From assembly GCA_023807065.1 (NCBI GenBank), contig JAJJLU010003780.1, positions 1 through 31,705 of the forward strand: DNA of 31,705 nt. The letters run 5' to 3'. The translations under genes were made by a program, and so were the position numbers. Shown one piece after another: positions 9,614 to 18,654 of this stretch. Numbering within the stretch: position 1 is the first letter of the stretch; every line of letters starts with the position of its first letter. The notes beneath the pieces were generated by a model. It saw only the letters and a list, made by a program, of their open reading frames with translations. It was not told the origin of the DNA and did not search any database. Source of the DNA: Isotricha intestinalis. Its lineage: Eukaryota > Ciliophora > Litostomatea > Vestibuliferida > Isotrichidae.

Positions 9614-10521
9614 ATGCAACAACCACAAAACGAAGATAAAAACCGAAGACAAAAAGAAACCCAAGAAGAAAAATTAGAAAAAATAGAAATAAAAGGGAAT
9701 GAAAAAGCAAGATTAGATTTTGTTTTTAATAAACTATGTGATTACGGTATAAAATATTATATATATAACAATTGAAAAAAATAGAAGCTGAAGCATCATC
9801 AGACGATGATTCAAAGGAGAAAATATATAAGAAACGAATAGAAGAAAGAGCAAAAGCAAAACAAATGAAAATTCCAAAATCAAATTATAAAAGTAAAATA
9901 ATGGAGAAAAATAAGAAGAAGAAGAAATATAAAGATGAAGAAGAAAATAGAGAAGAAGAAGAGGAAAAAAAGAAGAAAAAAGAGGAAAAAAATAGAAAAA
10001 GATTTTCAAAGAAAGCATTAAGAAAAGTAATAAGAACATTATGTGAAGAATTTGCAAAAGATGAATTAGAAGGGATGATATGGGAAGCTGATGATAATTT
10101 AGATGGTTATGTTTCTGAGAAAGAATTTATAAATATGTATAAGAAATGTATTAGTGATGAAAAAGAAGAAGAAGCTAAAAAATTATTTTATTTAATTCAA
10201 TTTTTAATGTATGATAAAGATGAAAAACATAAAATTACTGTTGAAGATACTTTAGAAATTTTATGTGCTAGATATCCTAATAATGTTGATCAAGTTATTG
10301 ATTCTATTTTTGATGTTGAAACTGGTGAAAAAGATGGAAAGGGAAAACCTAAAAAGAAAAAAAGAGAAAATATTACTTTTTTAGAATATGCTCAAAGAAT
10401 GCATGATATTGCTTTAGATAAAAGAGATGAAATTAGTAATGCTAAACAAATTTTCTGTGATAAACTTAAGGATGAAGCTTTAGAAAATGCTAAAAATAAA
10501 AAATATGCTGCTGGGTCTTAG
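9614..10521 (+). CDS. EF-hand protein, two exons (9614-9746, 9785-10521)
   Basis: The coding sequence is split. Exon 1 begins at ATG 9614 (MQQPQNEDKNRR...) and ends with one base of a Glu codon at 9746. A 38-nt GT-AG intron follows, and exon 2 resumes in frame at 9785 (AEASSDDDSK...), giving 289 residues. An acidic/basic low-complexity stretch rich in Lys and Glu precedes the domain. A canonical EF-hand loop (DDNLDGYVSEKE) follows the helix LEGMIWEA. A second, degenerate loop (DKDEKHKITVED) lies about 40 residues on, and a third, interrupted one ends in ENITFLEYAQRMH. Spacing and composition resemble axonemal EF-hand proteins of protists, but I cannot name an orthologue. The gene ends at TAG within a 14-bp tandem duplication. 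Confidence 0.75.
9747..9784 (+). other. 38-nt spliceosomal intron
   Basis: The donor is GTATAAAATATT and the acceptor is AAAAAAATAG. The intron is entirely A/T-rich apart from the splice sites and contains stops in all useful frames. Removal joins G|AA as a Glu codon and keeps both flanking frames open. No other AG lies inside, so the boundaries are well determined. This is the clearest intron in the window. Confidence 0.8.
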
Positions 10522-10543
10522 TTAATTTATCTTAGTTAATTTT
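10516..10543 (+). repeat. 14-bp tandem duplication spanning the stop codon
   Basis: Two adjacent copies of TCTTAGTTAATTT plus A/T occupy 10516-10529 and 10530-10543. The first copy contains the TAG stop of the EF-hand gene. The duplication therefore adds a second TAG-containing copy just downstream. Confidence 0.7.
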
Positions 10544-10783
10544 TTTTAATTTTTAATTTAAAATTTTATTAAAAATATATTAACTTGTTTTTATTAGATT
10601 ACAATATTTAAATTCTTTATATATTAGTTAAAAATCAAATTAGATTAATAATTCATGTTATTATATTTTTTTTCATTACTCTTTATTCTATACTTACATT
10701 TTTATAATATGAATTTTTATCATAAAAGTAATCTTATATATATCATATAAATAATTTTAAAGATATTTTTTTTATATTTTTTT

Positions 10784-13700
10784 TTATAACTCTAAATGAT
10801 ATTTAGAAATAATTTCTTCTAATTTATTTTTCATATCTTTTTTTGATTTTATTAAAAGTAAATTCATTAATTCTTGAATTTTATTTCCTAATCCTATCAA
10901 ATTTATATTATCTGTGTGATATTTCATCAAACATGAAAATAATTTATAAGTGTTTTCTCCAATTTCATTAATGTTATTAACAATAAATAAAAATATATTA
11001 AATAATTTTTCCCATCCTTCTTTATTTATTTTATGTCCAGAATGAATAAGTATAATTTTTAAATTTTGAACAGCCCTTCTTTTCAAATTAATATTATGAG
11101 AAAAAATAATTTGTTCAATGAATTTTTCATAAACAGTTAAAATTGCATTTTGATAATTTGAATTTTTCCAAACATCATTTTCTTCTTTTTCACCTTCTTC
11201 ATCTTCATATAAACAAATAATAAACATTAAAACTATTGTCATTGTATCAAAAGCAAACATTTTTATATTTTCTTCTTTAATTTCATGTGTATTAAAAACT
11301 TCAAAAACAATTAAAGATATTTTATTAAAAAAATGATTTATTTTTTTAGCATTTGTAGAAATAATTTGTAATATCATTATTAAATTAAATTGAATTCCTG
11401 TTAAATCCATTTTTTTTAAATAATAAAAAGAATTTGTCCATATCGCATTCATTATTATATTAGATATAAAATTATTATTTTTTAATTCTCTTTCTTCGTC
11501 AATTCCAATTAAGAAAGTTTCTATTTTTTGAATTATATTTTTCATAATAAAATTAGGAGATTCTTTTTCTTCTTTTTCATCAATAATTAATTGTGGCATT
11601 GAATTATTTCTTAAAGTACATAAATTATCTTCAAAAGAATCACCATTTGTACTTTGTTTTGATAAAATAGATTTAAATCTTAATCTTGATTGTCTTTTAG
11701 ATTTATTATTAAATAAAGTTTCTGGAGAAGCTAAACCTGCTAATTCTTGGAAAGCTTCTAAAAAATTAGTTTCAATATTATTATTCATTTTATCATTTTC
11801 TTCTTCATCATATAATAATACATTTATATCTATATTTTCTTTTGATTTATCTCTATTGTATATTGTTATATTATTTTCTATATGTTTTATATAATTTTCT
11901 ACTCCTTCTATAATATCTTTATTTTTCATATCAAATTTATCGTCTATTCTTATTATTTTTTCATAAATTTTTTCTATACTGTTAAAAATACATCTCCATG
12001 ATTCTATTGATTCATTATACTCTTTTATTTGGATAAATTCAAATAAATTGTTTACTAAATAATTAAAATCTTGAAATGATAAAGATGGATTTTCTATTAA
12101 ATTTATTATTACTTTAAATATTTGTTCTTTTGAAGGTTCATCATTGATTATAGAATATATTTTCAAATATAATAAAATACTATCAATATATTTTCCTATA
12201 TCTTCTTTAAAATTTAATAAATTAACAAAAAGCCAATTAAAAATATTACAAATATAAGGAGTAAAAAAGAAAAAAGGTTCTCTTAATTGATTATAATCAT
12301 TTTCTTTATTATATATTAATCTACTTGATAAACTAAAAGTATTAGGATTATCTAAATAAATATGATGTTGAGAAAGAATAATCAAAAAAAATTTTTCAAG
12401 ATCATTATAAAGTTGTTTAATATTTATTAAATAAATACTTGATAATTCTTTCATTCTTTGATGAGAAAAACAATTCATAATAACACCAATAACATTATTA
12501 TTAAATTTTAAATAATTTCTAGTTCCAGTAATTTCTTCTAAAATTCTTATAGAATCATCTTTAATTATTTCTAAGCAATTATCTGTTTTATATTGATAAA
12601 TATCTATAAATAAAGAAAGATTATTAATTAATTTATCTATAAATTCAAATAATTTTTCTTTTCCTTTGTCATCTTTTTTTAATAAAGAAATTGTAGGTAT
12701 AATTAACCAAAAAGAAAAATGATAATTTTGAACAATTAAAAATACTAAATCAACAATTAATGATTTAATATTAGAAATAAATTTATAATCTCTCATTAAT
12801 TCATATAAAGAATCAACTAATTGTTGATCAATAACATGAAAAAAATCATCAATATATATTAAAAGATTATTAGTTCTTTTAATAATTGTATTAATTAAAA
12901 TAAGAGAAATTTCAATTGATGGAGGTTCTAATAAATTTTCATATTTTGATTTTCCTGAAATTACAGTAACTAAATAATGAAATATTTTTATACAACTTTT
13001 ATAAATATCAAATTTTTTATATTCTTCTAATTTTAAAAATGACTTTTCATTTATATTTTTTAAACTTATTTTAATTGTACTGTTATAAAGTTTTACACTT
13101 AAAGGACTATCATTTGAAATTGAATTATTATTTAAATTTTCAATTTCATTATCTGATTCATGAGATTCACTTTGAATTGTATAGAAACTTTGTTGATTTC
13201 TTTTTTTTTTAATTGTATCTATTTCTTTTGTTGTTATTGTATCATCTAATTTTTCATGTGATTGAAATTGTAATTGTTTATTTTCTTTATATATAACTGG
13301 TCTTAGGAAAACATCAAGAAAATTAAAAAGATTATCTACATAATTTATAAATAATTTTTTATATTTTTCTTCTTCTTTATTTAAATTTATTATTTTTACA
13401 CAAAGAGAAAAAAAATTTAATATAATTTGATGTGATAATTGGATTCTTTCTTTATTTATCATTTTACTCATTAAATTAAAAATTTCTTCTAAATAATCAT
13501 TTTTATTATAATCAATTATGGTGATAAAAATTTTTATTATTGATAAATGACTGTTTTGACTAAATATATTATTATTTAGTAAAAATTTTATCATAGTTAA
13601 AGTATGCTTTATATATTCAGGATCACAAGGATAATTTTCTATTGCTTCAAAAAAAGGTTTTACTATTATCATTGCACATTTATTAATTTTATAATTATTT

Positions 13701-13870
13701 ATTTCTTCTTTTCCATTTATTTTTTCTGATAAAATTATTAAACTTTTATTACTTATTTGTTGAAGTTGATAAGAAGTTAGAATATTTTTAAAAGATATTA
13801 TTAAATTATAACTTTCTTTCAATAAATTAACGCAATCTTTAGAATTTAAGCTTTGCCTTTTGATAGACAT
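10784..13870 (-). CDS. Large helical-repeat protein, Mon2/BIG-like without Sec7
   Basis: This 1028-residue protein is almost wholly alpha-helical, with recurring 35-45 residue hydrophobic units typical of HEAT/ARM solenoids. Near the C terminus, LKRRAVQNLKIILIHSGHKI followed by EGWEKLFNIFLFIV resembles the HEAT signature of Mon2 and BIG1/2 proteins (repeat, then HG or SGH, then a Trp and a helical segment). The N terminus (LLKESYNLIISFKNIL...) is also helical. I see no Sec7 catalytic motif, which fits Mon2, a Golgi/endosome trafficking scaffold, rather than a BIG GEF. A Ser/Asn-rich insert lies around residues 215-250, and an acidic one follows near 700. It starts at ATG 13868-13870, divergent from the UBC-like gene by 157 bp. 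The Mon2 assignment is tentative. Confidence 0.45.
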   Translation of the reverse strand: MSIKRQSLNSKDCVNLLKESYNLIISFKNILTSYQLQQISNKSLIILSEKINGKEEINNYKINKCAMIIVKPFFEAIENYPCDPEYIKHTLTMIKFLLNNNIFSQNSHLSIIKIFITIIDYNKNDYLEEIFNLMSKMINKERIQLSHQIILNFFSLCVKIINLNKEEEKYKKLFINYVDNLFNFLDVFLRPVIYKENKQLQFQSHEKLDDTITTKEIDTIKKKRNQQSFYTIQSESHESDNEIENLNNNSISNDSPLSVKLYNSTIKISLKNINEKSFLKLEEYKKFDIYKSCIKIFHYLVTVISGKSKYENLLEPPSIEISLILINTIIKRTNNLLIYIDDFFHVIDQQLVDSLYELMRDYKFISNIKSLIVDLVFLIVQNYHFSFWLIIPTISLLKKDDKGKEKLFEFIDKLINNLSLFIDIYQYKTDNCLEIIKDDSIRILEEITGTRNYLKFNNNVIGVIMNCFSHQRMKELSSIYLINIKQLYNDLEKFFLIILSQHHIYLDNPNTFSLSSRLIYNKENDYNQLREPFFFFTPYICNIFNWLFVNLLNFKEDIGKYIDSILLYLKIYSIINDEPSKEQIFKVIINLIENPSLSFQDFNYLVNNLFEFIQIKEYNESIESWRCIFNSIEKIYEKIIRIDDKFDMKNKDIIEGVENYIKHIENNITIYNRDKSKENIDINVLLYDEEENDKMNNNIETNFLEAFQELAGLASPETLFNNKSKRQSRLRFKSILSKQSTNGDSFEDNLCTLRNNSMPQLIIDEKEEKESPNFIMKNIIQKIETFLIGIDEERELKNNNFISNIIMNAIWTNSFYYLKKMDLTGIQFNLIMILQIISTNAKKINHFFNKISLIVFEVFNTHEIKEENIKMFAFDTMTIVLMFIICLYEDEEGEKEENDVWKNSNYQNAILTVYEKFIEQIIFSHNINLKRRAVQNLKIILIHSGHKINKEGWEKLFNIFLFIVNNINEIGENTYKLFSCLMKYHTDNINLIGLGNKIQELMNLLLIKSKKDMKNKLEEIISKYHLEL

Positions 13871-14027
13871 ATTTACTTAAAATAATTTTAGATTTTGTTA
13901 TTTAAAACCAAATGATATAAACAAAATTATATTTTTAATGATAAAACATTCTTTTTATAAATAATATTTTAATTATTTTTAATTTCAATAATCTATAAAA
14001 ATATAATTTATTTTTGAATTGTAATAT
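13871..14027. promoter_or_regulatory. 157-bp divergent intergenic promoter region
   Basis: The gap lies between the starts of the large helical-repeat gene (-) and the UBC/RWD-like gene (+). It is A/T only apart from a few isolated G/C bases, with no motif that stands out. It must contain both core promoters unless transcription starts within the coding regions. Confidence 0.3.
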
Positions 14028-15614
14028 ATGAATTCTAGTTCAAATAATATTTTAAAAGAACAATTAGAAGAAATTACAAATAATAAAAATCCGTTAATTC
14101 CATTTGAAATAAAAAAAAAAGGAAACGAAGAATATTTTATAATCATATCATTAGAACCAACAATAATAGCAAATTCACCTTTTGATATAAAGAAAGATTT
14201 AGAATTCTTAATATACATTCAGAAAAATTATCCTCTTAATCCACCGAGATTATATTGTTTAACAGATTTTCCAAATTTAAATATATCAGAATTAAGAGAT
14301 TTATTAGAAGATGTTATTAAACAACCTTTTCATAAAGAAATAACACTATTAACAATAATAAATTTACTTCCTCAATTTTTGAGTGATTATTTTCTAAGTT
14401 TACAAAATAATCCAACACTCCAAATAGGAAAATTTTATTTAGATGATATATATAATATAGAAATAATAAAGAAAATAAAAAAAAAATATTTTAAAGAAGT
14501 AAGTCAAGAATTAGCAATGTATGGAAAAACAATACATGAAGAATTAAGATTTTTATTAATAACAAATAATTTCTTTTTTCTTTTTATAAATATGGGTCTA
14601 GGAATAATAAATATTGGAAATATGAAATTAGCATATTGGGCCCATATAAATTCTTTAGATACAATAAGACATACAAAAGGTTCTAATACTTCAGAATATA
14701 TTTGGAAACTTAAAAAGAAAAGATTTTTTACTATTATATTAAAGACTTATCCTATTTTTGAAAAAGAAACTGATAAAATTGTAGATTTGTTAATTGAAAA
14801 TTTAAAAAATTGTGGAATTGCATATTCTATTACTAATAAAAATTTAGGTCCTAAAACTGGACAATTGCCTCCTATTGAAATTAATATAGTTGAAGATGAA
14901 ATTAATAAATTAGAAATTAAAATTAAAAATCCTGAAACTTTAAATCAAGAAAATTTAAAAATTTTAATGAATTTATATGAAAAAGCAGTACAATATTATT
15001 CAGCTATTAATGATAATAGATTTGAAGGTTATATGAAAAAAATTCAAGGTTTAATGAGTGATCAAAAATATATGAGTTTATTAGAAGGGGATTTAGAAGA
15101 GAAAAAAATTGAGAATGGTATTAATCAAAATAATAATATTATAATTAATGATAATAATATTGAGGGGAAAAAAGAAGAAATAAAGGAAGAAAAAATAAAA
15201 GAAGAAAAGAAAGAAGAAAAACTTAATATGCCATCTAAAGGCTTTATAGAATCAATAAAAGAAAAAATATCAGAAAATAAGGAAGAAGAGAAAAAAGAAG
15301 AATCTAAAGTTGAAGAAGAGAAAAAAGAAGATTCTAAAGTTGAAGAAGAGAAAAAAGAAGAACCTAAAGTTGAAGAAGAGAAAAAAGAAGAATCTAAAAA
15401 TGAAGAAGAGAAAAAAGAAGAACCTAAAGTTGAAGAAGAGAAAAAAGAAGAATCTAAAAATGAAGAAGTTAAAGATGAAGAGAAAAAAGAAGAAGTAAAG
15501 AAAATTGAAGGAACAAAGGAGTCAATTGTTAATTCAATTAATAAAGAAGAATTAAACCTAGATTTAGAATCATCAGAAGAAGAAGATGAAGAAGAAAAAG
15601 AAAAAGAAAAATAA
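14028..15614 (+). CDS. UBC/RWD-fold protein with acidic Lys-Glu repeat tail
   Basis: The 528-residue protein starts with a domain of about 125 residues containing FLIYIQKNYPLNPPRLYCLTDF. The YPxxPP motif matches ubiquitin-conjugating (UBC) and RWD folds. No Cys lies at the catalytic E2 position after the motif, so it looks like an inactive UEV/RWD domain. Residues about 150-260 (ELRFLLITNNFFFLFINMGLGII ... YWAHINSL) may be a PH-like second domain; this is uncertain. Residues about 290-345 are helical. The C-terminal 180 residues are Lys/Glu-rich and include six 10-residue repeats. The protein is divergent from the Mon2-like gene. A scaffold or adaptor role in ubiquitin or trafficking pathways is conceivable but not shown. 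Confidence 0.6.
   Translation: MNSSSNNILKEQLEEITNNKNPLIPFEIKKKGNEEYFIIISLEPTIIANSPFDIKKDLEFLIYIQKNYPLNPPRLYCLTDFPNLNISELRDLLEDVIKQPFHKEITLLTIINLLPQFLSDYFLSLQNNPTLQIGKFYLDDIYNIEIIKKIKKKYFKEVSQELAMYGKTIHEELRFLLITNNFFFLFINMGLGIINIGNMKLAYWAHINSLDTIRHTKGSNTSEYIWKLKKKRFFTIILKTYPIFEKETDKIVDLLIENLKNCGIAYSITNKNLGPKTGQLPPIEINIVEDEINKLEIKIKNPETLNQENLKILMNLYEKAVQYYSAINDNRFEGYMKKIQGLMSDQKYMSLLEGDLEEKKIENGINQNNNIIINDNNIEGKKEEIKEEKIKEEKKEEKLNMPSKGFIESIKEKISENKEEEKKEESKVEEEKKEDSKVEEEKKEEPKVEEEKKEESKNEEEKKEEPKVEEEKKEESKNEEVKDEEKKEEVKKIEGTKESIVNSINKEELNLDLESSEEEDEEEKEKEK
15282..15461 (+). repeat. Coding minisatellite, six 30-bp units
   Basis: Six near-identical 30-nt units encode EEEKKEE(S/P)K(V/N) or EEEKKEDSKV inside the UBC/RWD-like gene. 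Units differ mainly at the Ser/Pro and Val/Asn codons, and the last two pairs alternate in the order P-V, S-N. This indicates a recent expansion, including a two-unit step. A degenerate seventh unit follows (EEVKDEEKKEEV). Confidence 0.85.
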
Positions 15615-15834
15615 AATAATATATTTTTTGTATAATAAAATCTTTAAAATAAAAAAAAAAACTTAAATTATAATTTAAAAAATAATTCAAAGAAATAATT
15701 AATTATTCAAAATATATTTACCCCGCTCAAAATAATTTAAAAAACAAAGAAAAAAAAGATATTTTAATTAAGCTTTATTCAAAAAAAAGCAGAGAAAATA
15801 AAATTTAAAAAAATACTTTTTGAAAAGAAAAATT

Positions 15835-16518
15835 TTACAAAACATTCACAACGTTGTTATTATTTTCTTGTGAATTGATTCCTTTATTAAATTTCCTATT
15901 CTCATCATTTTCACATTTCACATTACTTAAATCAACATTTTCATCTAAAACTTTTTCTTCACTTTTCTTATGATTCATATATTGATAATAGCATGCTTTA
16001 CAAACAGGTCTATAAGCTTCACTGGCTCCAATTAAAATAGTTTCATTAGAATTAACAGTTCTTAAAGAAAAACCAGCAACTTTATGACAATAAAAACAAT
16101 AAGCTTTCATTAATTTAATTTTATCAGCTTTTGAAATTAATTCTGCAACATTAGGAAAAGGTTTCATTAAAAAATCTCCACTTAATGCTGCTACAACTAC
16201 AATCTTTCCTAAATAACATAATTTTTCACATATGCTTACTAAATCAGCAAAAAATTGACCTTCATCTATTCCTATTACATCATACTTTTCTAATGTTTCT
16301 ATTTTCTCTGATAATAATTTACATGTTAATGAATCATATTTTATTTGGTCATGGGTTACTATTTTACTCTCTGCAGAATATCGAGTGTCACCCACAAAGT
16401 TAATTAATATTGTTTTTTTGTTTTTAAATGAATACTTTCTAACAGTTTCTACTAAACGAGTTGATTTTCCTGAAAACATTGGACCAATTAATAGCTTTAT
16501 TTTTCCACATGGTTGCAT
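15835..16518 (-). CDS. Thymidine kinase (TK1-type)
   Basis: Thymidine kinase phosphorylates thymidine to dTMP in the salvage pathway. The 227-residue protein has the type II TK layout: P-loop GPMFSGKST (12-20), a DTRYS and THD segment (44-56), the DEGQFF motif carrying the catalytic Glu (85-90) and the lasso GASEAYRPVCK. Two CxxC pairs (C141/C144 and C173/C176) form the structural zinc site. Length is close to the family norm, with a short divergent C-terminal tail. The start ATG at 16516-16518 lies directly before the P-loop strand. The sequence looks eukaryotic TK1-like, not of recent bacterial origin, and composition matches its neighbours. A GC-rich E2F-like site lies 73 bp upstream. Confidence 0.93.
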   Translation of the reverse strand: MQPCGKIKLLIGPMFSGKSTRLVETVRKYSFKNKKTILINFVGDTRYSAESKIVTHDQIKYDSLTCKLLSEKIETLEKYDVIGIDEGQFFADLVSICEKLCYLGKIVVVAALSGDFLMKPFPNVAELISKADKIKLMKAYCFYCHKVAGFSLRTVNSNETILIGASEAYRPVCKACYYQYMNHKKSEEKVLDENVDLSNVKCENDENRKFNKGINSQENNNNVVNVL

Positions 16519-16857
16519 TTTTAGTCTTTTTTTTATTTTTTTTCTTTTTATTTCTCTTATATACCATATATTATTTTTTTTTTAAATATATCGCGCTTTT
16601 TATATATTATCATTTTTAAAATTTTAAAAAAAATTTAAATTTTTTTTAAAATTGTGTTTAATAATTTTATAAATTAAGTGTTTTTTATATAATAATGTAA
16701 CAGAATAATTTATAATTAATAGTTATTCTAAATTATTAGATTTTAAATAAATATTATTTATAAAAATTCATTATTTAAAAATCACTTATACAAAAAAAAT
16801 AAAAATCAAATTAATAAACCATCAATAAAATATTCAATATAAAAAAATAACTAGATA
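16519..16857. other. Intergenic region between MORN and thymidine kinase genes
   Basis: This 339-bp gap follows the MORN gene stop and precedes the thymidine kinase start (both -). It is A/T-rich and contains no open coding stretch I can support. Its only salient element is TCGCGC at 16591-16596, described separately. Confidence 0.6.
16591..16598 (-). promoter_or_regulatory. E2F-like GCGCGA element upstream of thymidine kinase
   Basis: On the thymidine kinase strand this reads AAGCGCGA, 73 bp before the ATG. It differs from the E2F/DP consensus (TTTSSCGC or its reverse complement) at one position when extended by two bases. A CGCGC run is exceptional in this sequence. Thymidine kinase is a classic E2F-controlled S-phase gene in other eukaryotes. 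Binding is inferred, not shown. Confidence 0.35.
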
Positions 16858-18483
16858 TCACTGAACACTATCTTCTTTTAGAATATTTTCATGATTTTTC
16901 AAACCAATAATAAACTTAGCTAAATATTTAATATTCATAGTCATAAATTTATAATATTTTATTTGCTCCCCTTTTAAATAATCTTTTATTTCCCATCCAC
17001 CATTTAAATTAGCATTTTTTCTTCCATCTTTATAAAAACCAAATTTAGTTTCCATATCAATAATTTTCATTCCAATACCATGTTGTTTTCCATTTTCCCA
17101 GAAACCAACATAACAACTTAATTTATCGAAATTCCAAACATAAATTCCAAAACCATTTTTATTTCCTTCTTTATAATAACCACAATAATATTCAGTATCA
17201 TTCCAATAAAATTCTCCTAAACCATCCATTAAACCTTCTTTAAATTGTCCAAAATAAATAGAATCATTTGAATATTTCATCATTCCATATCCATTTAATT
17301 TATTATTTTTCCATTCTCCTAAACTTAATGTTCCATCTGGAAATCTATATAATCCAATACCACATTTTAAACTTTTATTAAATTCTCCTTGATAAAAATT
17401 ATCATCATTCCATATTTCCATTCCAATTCCATAAAGATGATTTTTTTCCCAATTATCACCTTCTATCTTAAAATTCTCTTTGATATAATAACCATATCCT
17501 CTTGGAATATTTTCTTTATATTCTCCTTGAAAAAGACCATTTTCAAATTGAGTATCTTTAAATTGGGCAAATCCATTTATTTTTGAATTATTAAATTTTG
17601 CTTTTATTTGACTTCCATCATTCCATTTTATTACTCCAAAACCTTCTTTTTTTCCTTGAATATGATTTCCATAAAATTTATATTTTTTTTTCTTATATAA
17701 AAAATATCCTTTTGGTTGTTTACTTATATCAAAAGAATCTTTTCTAGAATAAAATGATGATGAACTTATTCCTTGATTACTTGTTATTGTTATATTCTTT
17801 TTATTTAAATTTGTATATGTTGAATATAAATTTATTGTCTCTATACTTACTTTCATTTCATCTTCATGTGAATTCTCACTTTGTTCTTTTATTGATGATA
17901 TTTCCTTTTTATATTTCTCATTTGATAATTCTTCTCCTTTTGAATTTTTTTCATTTGAATTTGTTGTATTTTCTTTTGTTATTGATTGAGAATTATATTT
18001 ATTCATTTCTGTTTTATTTCTTTTTATTTTCATTTTTTTATTTAAGTCATGTTCATTTTGAATTATGTTTTTTTTCTTTTCTATTAAATTGTTTTGAAAT
18101 ATTTTTTGAATATGATTTATGCTCTCATTTAAGGCTTCTTTATTTATCACTATTTCTTTTTCAAAATATTTGTCGTCTGGATTTTTATCCAAATTTAAAC
18201 TTTTTAAATTATTATTTGAATTCTTTTTACTTACCATTGCTGTTGAATGATTTGTTATTTTCTGATTATCTTGTATTGTTTTTTCTATTTTCTGTTTAAC
18301 ATTTGTATTAAGAATATTTGAATTAATTGTGTTTGTATTAATATTTGTATTTATTGAAGGTATTTTTAAAAACTGTGGTTGAGAAGGATTTATATATGTC
18401 ACTCCATTTACTCTATCCATATTTTGGTGTTCTATATTTTTGTAACAACATATATCATCCAATTTTTCAATTTTATTTCCCAT
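16858..18483 (-). CDS. MORN-repeat protein with possible lipid-anchored N terminus
   Basis: The 541-residue protein ends in about nine MORN repeats (roughly residues 267-490), each of the form GxGxxxxxxGxxYxGxW/F: for example EGFGVIKWNDG, YGIGMEIWNDD, CGIGLYRFPDG, NGYGMMKYSND and DGLGEFYWND. MORN repeats bind membranes and cytoskeletal elements and are abundant in ciliates. The first residues, MGNKIEKLDDICC, offer a possible N-myristoylation glycine and two Cys for palmitoylation; position 6 is Glu, not the preferred Ser/Thr, so this is weak. Residues 40-255 are Ser/Asn-rich and likely disordered. The gene is divergent from the TOG/HEAT-like gene (171 bp). Partner is unknown. Confidence 0.85.
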   Translation of the reverse strand: MGNKIEKLDDICCYKNIEHQNMDRVNGVTYINPSQPQFLKIPSINTNINTNTINSNILNTNVKQKIEKTIQDNQKITNHSTAMVSKKNSNNNLKSLNLDKNPDDKYFEKEIVINKEALNESINHIQKIFQNNLIEKKKNIIQNEHDLNKKMKIKRNKTEMNKYNSQSITKENTTNSNEKNSKGEELSNEKYKKEISSIKEQSENSHEDEMKVSIETINLYSTYTNLNKKNITITSNQGISSSSFYSRKDSFDISKQPKGYFLYKKKKYKFYGNHIQGKKEGFGVIKWNDGSQIKAKFNNSKINGFAQFKDTQFENGLFQGEYKENIPRGYGYYIKENFKIEGDNWEKNHLYGIGMEIWNDDNFYQGEFNKSLKCGIGLYRFPDGTLSLGEWKNNKLNGYGMMKYSNDSIYFGQFKEGLMDGLGEFYWNDTEYYCGYYKEGNKNGFGIYVWNFDKLSCYVGFWENGKQHGIGMKIIDMETKFGFYKDGRKNANLNGGWEIKDYLKGEQIKYYKFMTMNIKYLAKFIIGLKNHENILKEDSVQ

Positions 18484-18654
18484 TATCTTTTATATTTCTT
18501 TAGATATTATTAAATTAAAATTAAAATTTAATTTTAATTTTATCATGTATAATTTTATCAAGAAAATATTATATTAATAATTAAAAATTAAAAATCAATT
18601 TTAAAAATAAAATATTTATCATTTTTTACTGAAAATTATAAATTAAATTCTTAA
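18484..18654. promoter_or_regulatory. 171-bp divergent intergenic promoter region
   Basis: The gap separates the ATG of the MORN gene (-) from that of the next gene (+). It is A/T-rich with an A/T inverted run around 18512-18530 (TTAAAATTAAAATTT versus AATTTTAATTTTA). I see nothing else in it. Confidence 0.3.

Noticed and set aside
9471..10057. Hydrophobic minus-strand frames around the EF-hand gene
   Set aside because: They are antisense to Lys/Glu-rich coding sequence, which always yields Phe/Leu-rich shadow frames; no independent support.
15310..15498. Lys-rich frame overlapping the acidic repeats (KKRKKKNLK pattern)
   Set aside because: It is the +1 frame of the GAAGAAGAGAAAAAAGAA repeat, an automatic shadow of the Glu/Lys minisatellite.
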